Positions 55,300-64,000 of a DNA stretch of 64,000 nt are shown piece after piece; position 1 is the first letter of the stretch, and each line of letters opens with the position of its first letter. Position numbers and translations under genes: made by a program. Source of the DNA: Siphonodentalium dalli (taxonomy: Eukaryota; Mollusca; Scaphopoda; Gadilida; Siphonodentaliidae); NCBI GenBank assembly GCA_032622095.1, contig CP136066.1, positions 174,655,164 to 174,719,163 of the forward strand. The letters are read 5' to 3'. The notes under the pieces are model-generated. The model searched no databases. It saw only the letters and a list, made by a program, of their open reading frames with translations, and was not told the origin of the DNA.

Positions 55300-55366
55300 C
55301 CAATGCATTCTCTTATATATGCGAGGCGACCTATGGTCGACTCGCATATATAAGAGAATGCATTGG
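55300..55366. repeat. near-perfect 67-bp hairpin
   Basis: A perfect 26-bp inverted repeat (CCAATGCATTCTCTTATATA plus TGCGAG) is followed by one G/A mismatch, five more pairs (CGACC/GGTCG) and a TAT loop. It could be a foldback or an extruding palindrome, or a small-RNA precursor. No other copy was noticed. Confidence 0.85.
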
Positions 55367-55420
55367 CACAGGGTATATGGGTTGATACAAAAATCGGACC
55401 TGGCACTCAAAGGGTTTATA

Positions 55421-56039
55421 GCCGTGCAGTCATAAAAGGTCTTCTCACATATACGGACACAGAAAGCTTATTTACGTTATTCAGAGTCTAATAATGCCTA
55501 TATACAAGGCCAAGAGGGGAACTCAAAGGATTAGCTTGTTCATTGACAACAAAGCACTGGTTCCGATTCATATGGGCTATTTATTATTATATCAGTAATC
55601 AACGTGAACACAATATATCGTCAAAAGGGTGGAGGGCAACAACCGCCTCTGCCACAAATATGTAACATACTCGCTAAAACAGGCTCCATTCGGGAACCTT
55701 TATTCGGCTAACAAAATAACGGGGGGGGGATTTGAAAAATTAATATTGTGTAATTATAGAAATTTTGGAATTTATCTTTGCCGAAATATATACGTTATTC
55801 TTTCTACCAGAAACCAAATTGGCGTAATCTAAATGTCCCGCATGGATATAATATATAATTAGAGAAAATTGTTCCAACTTATATAAAATTAATATTCATA
55901 TCCATATAAGGTGATTAAAGGCCCGCTTAATTTTCGAATCCTCAGATATAAAATACTAGCCGATGTGCCCGACTTCCTCTGGGCTATTTAGGGAACAACG
56001 TTGAAAAGTATTATGAGATAGAAACAGACTATTGTTCGA
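55421..56039. other. non-coding, nothing recognised
   Basis: AT-rich with only short frames. A run of G lies near 55722. No repeat is visible to the eye. Confidence 0.35.
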
Positions 56040-56041
56040 TT

Positions 56042-56450
56042 GGTCCAGAAACATGCTTATATGAGCGAGGTCAAGGTCAATGCCAATGTCGCACGTGAAA
56101 TTGGACCCGCCCATATTGTTCCCGGGATCAAAGTTGGCCTACAAGGCTACATACCAAATTTGAGTCAGGTCAGTCGAGGTCCAGAAACATTCTTATATGA
56201 GCGTTTCGGGGCGAGGTCAAGGGCATGATCGTCGCAAGTGAAATTGGACCCGCCCATTTTGTTTCCGGGATCAAAGTAGCCTTACATACCAAATTTGAGT
56301 CGGACCGGTCGAGCAGTCCAGAAACATGCCTATATGAGCGTATATGAGCGAGGTCAAGGTCACGGTCATCGCATGTAAAATTGGACCTGCCCATATTGTT
56401 CCCGGGATCAAAGAAGGCCTACATACCAAATTCGAGTCGGATAAGGTCGA
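56042..56450 (+). repeat. three ~140-bp tandem repeats
   Basis: Units start at GTCCAGAAACATGCTTATAT (56043), GTCCAGAAACATTCTTATAT (56181) and GTCCAGAAACATGCCTATAT (56319). Each contains GAAATTGGACCCGCCCAT or a close variant, CGGGATCAAAG and ACATACCAAATTTGAGTC. They diverge by a few percent to about 15%. Confidence 0.85.
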
Positions 56451-56867
56451 GAAGTTTTCGAGTCTATAACACACATACACACCCTGACAGAAGTTCCAAA
56501 AATATATAGTAGATATGCCATTTATATACCATTTGAAAGAGGAAGCTCCAAAAAACATTGTACTATCAACTTATCCGGTGTAATAAACTGTGAACATGTT
56601 TCCGCGTGCACTGAAGTCTTTGTATTGTACTGCCGAAAACAGGCACTTTTCAGCCCAAGTGATGTGCATTAATTGGAAAACACATGTAAAGTTTTGAGGT
56701 ACACGCGGATCGCGTTGTGGAAATGGAGCATCTCGCATCCGCGCAAAAATAGAAACAAGACAGTCAACGACTGTGGGTAGCTCACCCCTTACTGCAAAGA
56801 CTGAGAATCTGTAGAACACAACAGTCAGTACTTGTCATAATCACTTTAAAAGTAGTCCTATACATGA

Positions 56868-57075
56868 CACGTGGCTAGAGAGGCTTCATGAATGTAGACC
56901 GGTGAATATCCATCTTGAAATTACCAACTGTATACTCCCGACCGGACTCCGTAGTTCGTAAATCCTTTTGCACACCTCCCTTAGGTTGGAATTTCACAAC
57001 TGACACCTCAAACTTTCTCAATTGTTTGAAATTTCCAATCTCACAAGCACCTTCATTTAGACATGTTTGAAATCC
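56868..57075. repeat. fragment of the CGTGGCTAGAG hAT-like family
   Basis: ACGTGGCTAGAGAGGC at 56870, then CATCTTGAAATTACCAACTG and repeated TTGGAATTTC/GAAATTTCC phrases follow the order of the 41.3-kb element. No right terminus or target duplication could be located. Confidence 0.55.
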
Positions 57076-57179
57076 AATTATCCATGGACCCTAAACACCG
57101 TAAGTTAGATTAATCAGTCAGGTGGTTCCCTGGTAGATGTTTTAATGAGTTTGATATATCAATTATTTTATTAGACAGA

Positions 57180-58345
57180 AAAGTGGTGAGTCCGCGTAGC
57201 CCCGCAATTTCTGGCTGACCTCATTTTAACAGATCTGAATCTCAGTCATCAAAGGACCCTCCATACTCATTTGTGATCCCATTTTCACAAATCTGAATTC
57301 CTGTCACCCAAGGTCATTTCATACCAAATATAAGAAAAATAGGACATTTGGTTCTTGCAAAGAAGACATATCATTAATTACGATTGAGAAAAAGTGCCTG
57401 ATATTGCACATATTTGACCTGGTGACCCTGATTGAACAAATCTGAATCACAATCACCAAAGGAGCCTCAATATTAAACATAAGCTAAATTGACCTGGTGG
57501 TTCTTTCAAAGAAGACATTTCAAGGGTTACTATAGAGGGGACGACATTTCCCCTATTTGAATTAGTGACCCTATCTGAACAAACTTGAAATAGTATATAT
57601 GGCAGTGCCAAATGTGATGTTCTCTTGTGAGGTGGTGAGTGCGTGTGTTAAATGTCATATTGAGAGATTTGAACAAATATGTATGATAGATTGTTGTTGT
57701 AATTAGGAATTAATGACCTCTTGCAGATATCCAGGGAATGTTTATAGAAATGTTAGATCTCACTCGACGTGTGTAGGCGGCATGCAGGCATAGAGTTGGA
57801 GCCAAATTATTGCTTCTTATTAATTATACTCTGTCAAGAATTTGAATAAATATTATTTTTGGGACCAGGGGAGGCAGAAGCAGTGAACTTGAGGCACAAC
57901 CTTCAGAATGATAATGGCATTTATATATATAAATATTGGTTAAAGGAGTTCAATCTAAACAATTTTCTTTTTTGGAGTTATGTCCCTTGCTCTGCTCACA
58001 TTTGGCCCAGTGACCTCATTCGAACAAATCTGAAACACAGTCACACAAAGACCCTTCATACCATATATGAACCCATTCGGATAAATGGTATTTGAGAAAA
58101 GGTTGTTTTAAGAATTACTATGGAGGAAAGGAGTTATGGCCCCGGCTTCGTAACTATTTGACCAAGTGACATCATTTGAACAAATCGGAATGTGAGTCAC
58201 TTAGGGAACATCGATACCAAATATGAACCCTTTCGGTCTTATCGTTTTGGAGATGTGTAAAGAATTGTTGACGGATGGCTGGACGGACGGACGGACGAGG
58301 CGTGATGATTATTGCTCAACCGGGGACATCGTCTCAGGTGAGCTA
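57180..58345 (+). repeat. degenerate ~200-bp tandem repeat ending in (GGAC)n
   Basis: Units around GAACAAATCTGAATCnCAGTCA followed by AAAGGACCCTCCATACCA-like text recur at about 57230, 57430, 57570, 58020 and 58180. The block ends with GGACGGACGGACGGACGAGG (58284-58303) and CAGGTGAGCTAATAAGA. Similar endings are familiar from abundant repeats in bivalve and other lophotrochozoan genomes; I recall this only in general terms. Confidence 0.6.
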
Positions 58346-59491
58346 ATAAGAGTGAGTTGAAGTTGATATTTTTCTATATAAATAATTAAGCCGTAATTGT
58401 GTGATGCGTTTACAGTTTTTCATTAGTTCCGACCGCTAAATCACGTTCAAATCAAAATTGCACAGTAAACATCTTCATACTTGTGTTCTTATATGTTTCC
58501 TGTGACACCACGTCCAATATACTATATACGCATAGCCTATATCCGCAGTCCAGATGTTGAAGGTTTAGATGGACCTATACAGAAACTATATTATGTGTTA
58601 AGCTAATCCACCACCTGGATGAATCTATGCCAACTGAAGACCACATAATGCACATTATATAACAACACAGATGTAAAACCGATGACGTTGGTCATATGTT
58701 ATGGATGGCAATTTTGGTAGGAGCGTTCTCAGCAATGTTTTCGACGAATAACTGTCATATAAGGTACATGATCTGAGCGCGTGAACGGCTCGAATGACTA
58801 CTTAATTGAGAGAAACACAGCTTCAAGAATGTTAACAGAATGTTAGTTGTGTGCTGGAAAATTAAGAGCAACTATTTCCGTTAATTGTAACAATGAAGAA
58901 CCAGCCCAATGAATACAAATGTTGGTAAGCAGGCTTGTCCGGTCAATGACGGAGCAATTAACTGGAAACACACCACAGTAATAAAGATATCTGATCAGAT
59001 GGGTATTTGGCTATGGACCTATGGCCTAAAATTCATCTCAGCCCGCATGTTTAAATAACTTCTTGGAAATAGAAGCTCACAAATTCAACAATACCATGAC
59101 TGCTCACAAATTGAACTATGCCATAGCTGCTCACATGTTGAACTATGCCATAGTAACTATGGTGGACAATAATTATTGTCACCGAACTGTACCACAATAA
59201 ACAGAAAACCTATTACGACATCACTACTGAGACAAAACGCTGGTGACACCAGCCACTGTTAGGCATGGTGGTGTATGCAAAGAATATGGTGAATATTTAG
59301 GAGACGAATGCCATTCAGTTATTATTTGCATGCATTTGGATGAAATCAGAAAACAATACATCCCGTCCGAATAATACTGCAAGAACCCTACGAGAGAGAA
59401 ATTCCATCCCTTCAGAATATAAGCCTAATGAAAAGGCTATGTGTATTCGTAAGGTGTGCATTTAAAGTGTCTTTGGACATTTATATGTATT
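58346..59491. other. non-coding, nothing recognised
   Basis: No gene or repeat is supported beyond a triple of CTCACAnnTTGAACTATGCCAT phrases near 59085-59160. Confidence 0.35.
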
Positions 59492-59499
59492 GTTATGGG

Positions 59500-59940
59500 T
59501 AGGGCTGCAACGATTCAGACCTTCATGACGCGATGCGTATAGCGATTTTACTATCACGATGCGATGCACATCGCGATGCAGGTTCTTGGCACTATAGAAC
59601 TGAAACTAGATGAACCACTTAATCATTTTAGAATGCATTTTCTCATCAGTGTTCAACTCAGGATATTCATTGAAATAAAGTACGGTACAAAACCGAACCA
59701 AAATGACGAAAATGCATGGCCAGGATTACAAGTACTGTCAAATAGACTATAATATCTAAGACAGTCCCCAGATCTGCCAAGATGGGAAGTTTTGAGTGGA
59801 AGACTTTTTATCTCTGACTATTGATAGCTCTGCATACATGAATTGTTTTTGCATCGCATCGCACGATCTCAATACGATGCATTGCATCGTGAACTTTAAA
59901 GCACGATGCATCGGAATCGCGATGAATCGTTGCAGTCCTA
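59500..59940. mobile_element. hAT-like miniature element (TAGGGCTGCAACGAT ends)
   Basis: Begins TAGGGCTGCAACGATTCA and ends TGAATCGTTGCAGTCCTA, flanked by GTTATGGG (59492-59499) and GTTATGTG (59941-59948), an 8-bp duplication with one mismatch. Subterminal sequence is dense in GCGATGC/GCATCG repeats on both sides (CACGATGCGATGCACATCGC). The central 150 bp carry a short meaningless ORF. Such ends are common among animal hAT MITEs. Confidence 0.85.
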
Positions 59941-60004
59941 GTTATGTGTGAACACATGTAAATATCATACATGTTAAGTTTATCGGCTATTTGTGAGTAA
60001 ATAG

Positions 60005-60166
60005 ACAGAACACAACGCGCATCTTAATCGAGAATCTTTTATCGCATGAGTTGCGGATGGCGCAAGGATATATTTCGCGAGAGCGTAGCTCGAGCGAAAT
60101 ATAACTTTGCGCCGTCCGCAACGAGTTCGATAAAAGATTCGAGATTATGATGCCAGTTGTGTTCTG
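60005..60166. repeat. ~160-bp foldback hairpin
   Basis: CAGAACACAAC at the left pairs with GTTGTGTTCTG at the right, and the arms continue (AATCGAGAATCTTTTATCG, TTGCGGATGGCGCAA) for about 70 nt to a central GAGCGTAGCTC. The arms have several mismatches. It is likely the core of a foldback element reaching somewhat further on both sides. Confidence 0.8.
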
Positions 60167-60169
60167 TAT

Positions 60170-61264
60170 TTATTCTACACCGTTCAGTCAGATAAGTTCA
60201 ATCCATGAATGTCACCTTCATTGTTACTATAGCTACCTTTATTGTGATTTAAGTCTGACAAATAGCCAGTAATTATGGGGGAATCACCGGAAGCGGATGA
60301 TCGACGTAATGTACGTCATCTTTCTTGGCGACAACGTCAACGAGAATAGTTCCGGCTTGTATTCCACTAGAGGTATACACTAATATGTATTCAATGGCTG
60401 GGATTCCGTTGAATACATGTGACTCACGTCAATGGGTGTGGAATAAAATAACTGAATTACTGATTTATATATAAGCATGTATATATGTGTACAAATACGG
60501 AATGACTAATGATCAACGTGATATACGAATGTTTGTACATAATGTTTATACGTTTTGTTTGTTTCACTGTTTTATAGGACTGCAATATATCAAACTACGA
60601 ATTATTCTGTGGTTTTTATTTGTTAAAATTATTTTTCGTGACCGTAAGTCGCCTCAGCGCATAGTTAGATCGCCAGCCAATGGTCAAAACTACTCCATGA
60701 CAGGTTGACGCGTGATGGGGCTTCGTCCAATCAAAAGACAGTATGACTCAAAAGTAAAAAATAATAAATGTACTATGTGGATGGGTAGGAAATATATTTG
60801 TGGAACTCTCTTCGAAATACATGAAACATACTTTAATATACTGACACGTATAATTAGATTTAATTATTTTATTTCTCATTACCAATACAATGGCATTTCG
60901 AGAATTCAAAAATATTGCGCCGGCCGCCCACTCGAGAAATGAATGGGTTTCCAGCGCAAATTCATCAATACATGCGTCAGTATGGCAATCCGAGGTACAT
61001 TATCTAATTTATCTTCTGTTTAATGTGCATATAGGAATTTTAGAAATCAGCCAGCTTCAAACATCGACTCCAAATAGAAAGCTCGCAGAAACTGCTAGGA
61101 CAGCTTCATTGTGTTATCATGTTAGTTGCTGAACGCACATATGCTTCAGTGATTCGTTTCCTAGGAAATAAGATTGCTAGCTCTTCAAAATAGCTTATAA
61201 CATATAGATGCTATTCAATTTGGTTTAAACACTATTTATTTCTTCCCAAATAAATTATAATTAT
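60170..61264. other. non-coding, nothing recognised
   Basis: Only short frames of low complexity are visible. No repeat terminus is found until TTAA at 61265. Confidence 0.35.
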
Positions 61265-61268
61265 TAAA

Positions 61269-62185
61269 GGGATACTGTACCCAAATGTTGTTGTTGGTTT
61301 CTTTAGTCTCTGAGTTGTAGAATAAAGTAACTAGATTTCCATTATTTGAAAGTCTGTTGAGTACGAAGTAATGTCACGGATGGCAGATTAGCCGGAATGC
61401 GAAAATACCAATTGTCGTTGTCCAGTAATTTTTGGACAGTTTTCAAGCAAATGTTATATTATATGCATGCTAGTCCCATATACTCATTATGTCATTGTAT
61501 AGTCACTAGTCGGTGTGTGGTTTGAGTTTACGCCCCGTATCAACATAATGTTTTACACGATCATGTGTGCCACGCTTTGTCCAATCCACTATCCATGAAT
61601 TATTTTGATTACGTCTTGTTTTCGGAAATTGCTAATTTAATTTATGACTCCAGCCATATTATGGACTTGTTCGGGTGCGTGAAATTGATAAGTTAGTATT
61701 CAGGCGCTATGACAACTTGGGGAATGTAGCATTCTACTAACATAGCCGAAAATTTCAAAGAAATCGACCATACCACTCCATAGAAAATATCGCTTTAACT
61801 ACGCCCAATTGTAAATATTTACATCTCGATTCGGGACGCAACTATCGGCGATCATCTAACACAAATGATTTCGCCATCGAGAGTCATTGCATTTAATTAA
61901 TATATAAGAATGACGTTGTATATCATCAATTTGGATTACTATTCTAAACAAATAACTTCTTTGAGAAAGATTATTCTGAATTTCTATGTGATCACCTTAC
62001 CGGAGTGTTTCACATCACTTTAAATTTATATAAAATTATTAACTTTGATTTTTATAAGATAACCTATTAATCTGAACGTTTACAGAATACATCTTCGACT
62101 CAAATTACTTAGTTTTTATATATTATCGATATTAGATCGTTGTTATCACCGTGAATTTATTGGAAATGGCGTACAGTATACCCAT
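61269..62185. mobile_element. TTAA-type miniature transposon, family 2, copy 2
   Basis: TTAA at 61265-61268 and 62186-62189 flanks AGGGATACTGTACCC and GTACAGTATACCCA. The right 110 bp match the left end of the 54436-55078 element in reverse orientation. No transposase is encoded. Confidence 0.78.
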
Positions 62186-62199
62186 TTAAACACGGCACA

Positions 62200-62860
62200 G
62201 CAATCGGAATCCTCGGTACTTTCCGTCGATTCCTCTGAATGTAATAGGTGAGCCGATTCGACGAGGGTGACGATTAACGGCCCAGGTTTATATATAAAAA
62301 CTTGAAAGAAGGAAAAGGATTTGGCAACAAGCGTCAGATGCTTATATAGTGTCATATCATCAGACAAGAATGGTGTGCATATAGTGGTCAGTGAGAAGTG
62401 GAAGACAAGATCGAGTAAAAGGAAGAAAAACAGAGCATAATGAGAAGATTAATGTACTGATGAATTAAAGTTTATGCAACACAAAACAGATATTTTACTA
62501 CCCGACATTGCACGTGACTATAGTGAACCACATTTTGAACAGTTGAGGCTTTTGATATTTCAGTGTTTCATTTATTGATTCATATTAATGACGTTTTGTT
62601 TTGTCTTTTTTAAGAAGCTCCACTGTGATATTTTCCAGAATGTCCTTCAAATCTGAATAATGGCTGGGGGAACTCCCCGAATTGACTACAGACAACAATA
62701 ACGTTAGATATCTGGTCATTAGATCACGTAAATCCAAAAAGAAATTGTTTTATGGGTCTCATTATCCGAACTCAATTAATATTGTAGGAAGAAGAGCTGC
62801 CTCCGGAAAATCGCTAATTACGGATGACTGTACTTGATACACTTATGCATGTCCTCGTCT
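62200..62860. other. non-coding, nothing recognised
   Basis: Single-copy looking AT-rich DNA without supported genes. Confidence 0.3.
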
Positions 62861-62864
62861 TGGG

Positions 62865-63282
62865 TAGATGCAAGGTCATATACCATCCTGAACATCTGTA
62901 ACGAATATGATTGGTTAGACGTTGCTTGGAAACTTGCCACATCCCCGCGATAATCTCTATATGAATATGGTCGGTCATCAGTTCCCATCCGTGGATGATA
63001 AATCATCTCTAAATCTCTTATAACTCTGATTGGTCATTCGTCGCCTTGAAAGTATTCAACACATCTCACCCATCTAAAATGAATGTGATTGGCCAGTCAT
63101 CGTCTTGAGGGTGCATTTTCATGCAACATCCCGCGCTCATTTCCAATGGCGTGATTGGTCAATCTTTGCCTTAGAAACAAGCAACACTCGCGCACAATTC
63201 TAATATATATGATTAACCAATCGTTGCCTTGAAAGCACGTATCACCTGTCACTCGTCTCTAGTGATTGGTCGATTTCCTGAG
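62865..63282. repeat. ~60-bp minisatellite with GATTGGTCA cores
   Basis: Seven diverged units at about 58-63-bp spacing share (A/G)TGATTGGTCAaTC followed by GyTTTGCCTTGAAA-like text (62908, 62966, 63029, 63088, 63151, 63209 and 63262). Each core is a CCAAT motif on the other strand. The rightmost unit overlaps the end of the candidate exon at 63242-63540. Confidence 0.75.
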
Positions 63283-63540
63283 AATCCATTTCAGTTTGTT
63301 TTGCTAACTCATCCTCCTTGACTAGAACCAACAGCTCATGGGGATCTAAAGCTTGTCTCTCTGGGAACAATCTTCGGTGTACGATGGAATTGGTCTCACA
63401 GCTACTATCAATGAATGGCACGCTGGGTCCGCCCTGGATTAAGTTAGTTAAGCAGTCTTCCCTCGCTCTACTGAGTCCAGACACGATGTCCTTTGCTGTG
63501 GGTTCTTTTGATTTTTTATTGATGTATGTCAACTTCCTTT
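63242..63540 (-). CDS. candidate terminal exon of an unknown gene
   Basis: On the minus strand a pyrimidine-rich acceptor (TTTTATCTCTTTGTAG) is followed by about 99 open codons with normal protein composition, including KEPTAKDIVSGLSRAREDC, HRRLFPERQALDPHELLVLV and KEDELAKQTEMDSQEIDQ, ending at a TGA at 63242-63244. It would be the last coding exon of a gene whose upstream exons lie beyond the right edge. No domain is recognised. The reading frame could also be chance. Confidence 0.35.
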
Positions 63541-63599
63541 CTACAAAGAGATAAAACAACGAGATAGAGGTTGACCATAGTAGACAACTGTTCACCTAG

Positions 63600-64000
63600 G
63601 GACTTGGCTAGAGGGTAGATATGTTATGGGTGTCCGGCTTCCCAATACCCCATTGAACCAGTTAAAAAATTTCCATTTGTTGTTCATAATTTCCAACCTA
63701 ACCCCAGTCTAAGGTTCGAATGTTTCCAACTGATGGCCATTTCAGTCCAAAGATTTGACCGAAAGTAGGCAACTCTTAGATTATTGTTCTAAAATATCAA
63801 TATATATCACATAGTGACTAGATACTTGTTGGAACATAAACTATGAGAATAATTACAATATAACATTTTGGTCTGAATTTTCCAACTAATGTTGGGTCAG
63901 GTATGAACTTTCTGTTAAAAATAGTGGTGTAACTATGGGGATAGGTGAGAAACACCCTATAAATGTAAATGTATCCTTGTGTTCAATCCTTTCTTTAATA
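63600..64000. repeat. hAT-like family fragment (GGCTAGAGGG ... TTTCCAAC)
   Basis: TTGGCTAGAGGG at 63605, then CCAACTGATGGCCATTTCAG, TTTGACCGAAAGTAG and TTTCCAACTAATGTTGG in the same order as the 41.3-kb element and the 24-kb copy. It runs to near the window end and no right terminus is visible. Confidence 0.65.

Larger units (their letters stand above)
54278..55420. mobile_element. TIR element with AACCCTTTCAGTGCCAGG ends, nested insertion
   Basis: The left end TTTAACCCTTTCAGTGCC and the complement of the right end (TATAAACCCTTTGAGTGCC) match over about 28 bp including CCGAT. A second internal inverted copy ends at 55236 (CTGAAAGAGTTAAA). The element is interrupted by a TTAA miniature transposon at 54436-55078 and carries a strong hairpin at 55300-55366. 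No coding sequence is visible. Superfamily is uncertain. Confidence 0.6.

Overview
The window is AT-rich animal genomic DNA. It has spliced genes with GT/AG introns, intronless receptor and enzyme genes, many non-LTR retrotransposons, short inverted-repeat transposons, a Helitron, and almost no long ORFs between them. Gene families and repeat style suggest a marine invertebrate (a lophotrochozoan or an invertebrate deuterostome). The sequence alone does not settle the phylum.

The backbone is a segmentally duplicated cassette in one orientation: a divergent homeobox gene, then a repeat-rich spacer, then an intronless class I SAM-dependent methyltransferase gene, then a shared downstream flank. 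Unit 1 has the homeobox gene at 3.2-11.2 kb and methyltransferase 1 at 22.1-22.9 kb. Unit 2 has the homeobox gene at 30.0-32.6 kb and methyltransferase 2 at 34.7-35.5 kb. Unit 3 keeps only spacer and methyltransferase 3 (49.98-50.77 kb). All three methyltransferase ORFs are intact at 263 codons. The homeobox gene has four exons that splice in phase to a 255-aa (unit 2) or 260-aa (unit 1) protein whose homeodomain carries Thr at position 50.

Unit 1 has been rebuilt by mobile DNA. A 979-bp retroelement ORF1-like segment sits inside exon 2, in frame with the homeobox N-terminus, and is flanked by 546-bp direct repeats, so exon 1 and exon 2 exist twice. A 3.9-kb LINE with an open ORF2 sits in intron 2. 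A decayed LINE and an array of 1.36-kb tandem units separate the gene from methyltransferase 1. Because the units are paralogous, each often supplies the empty site for insertions in another, which fixes element ends and target duplications.

The region from 27.2 to 29.7 kb is a 2.5-kb element with about 450-bp inverted arms. It begins with the heptamer CACAGTG and is flanked by the 5-bp duplication ATACT, the terminal signature of Transib/RAG-type transposons. The region from 37.2 to 50 kb holds a hAT-like 3.35-kb element, a second hAT-like element, and a minus-strand LINE flanked by kilobase-scale direct repeats with a complete non-autonomous Helitron in its 3' part. The right third (50.8-64 kb) is mostly single-copy. 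It contains an intronless rhodopsin-class GPCR (minus), several TTAA and hAT-like miniature elements, foldback hairpins, minisatellites, and a candidate terminal exon of a minus-strand gene entering from the right edge.

No rRNA, tRNA or CRISPR was recognised.
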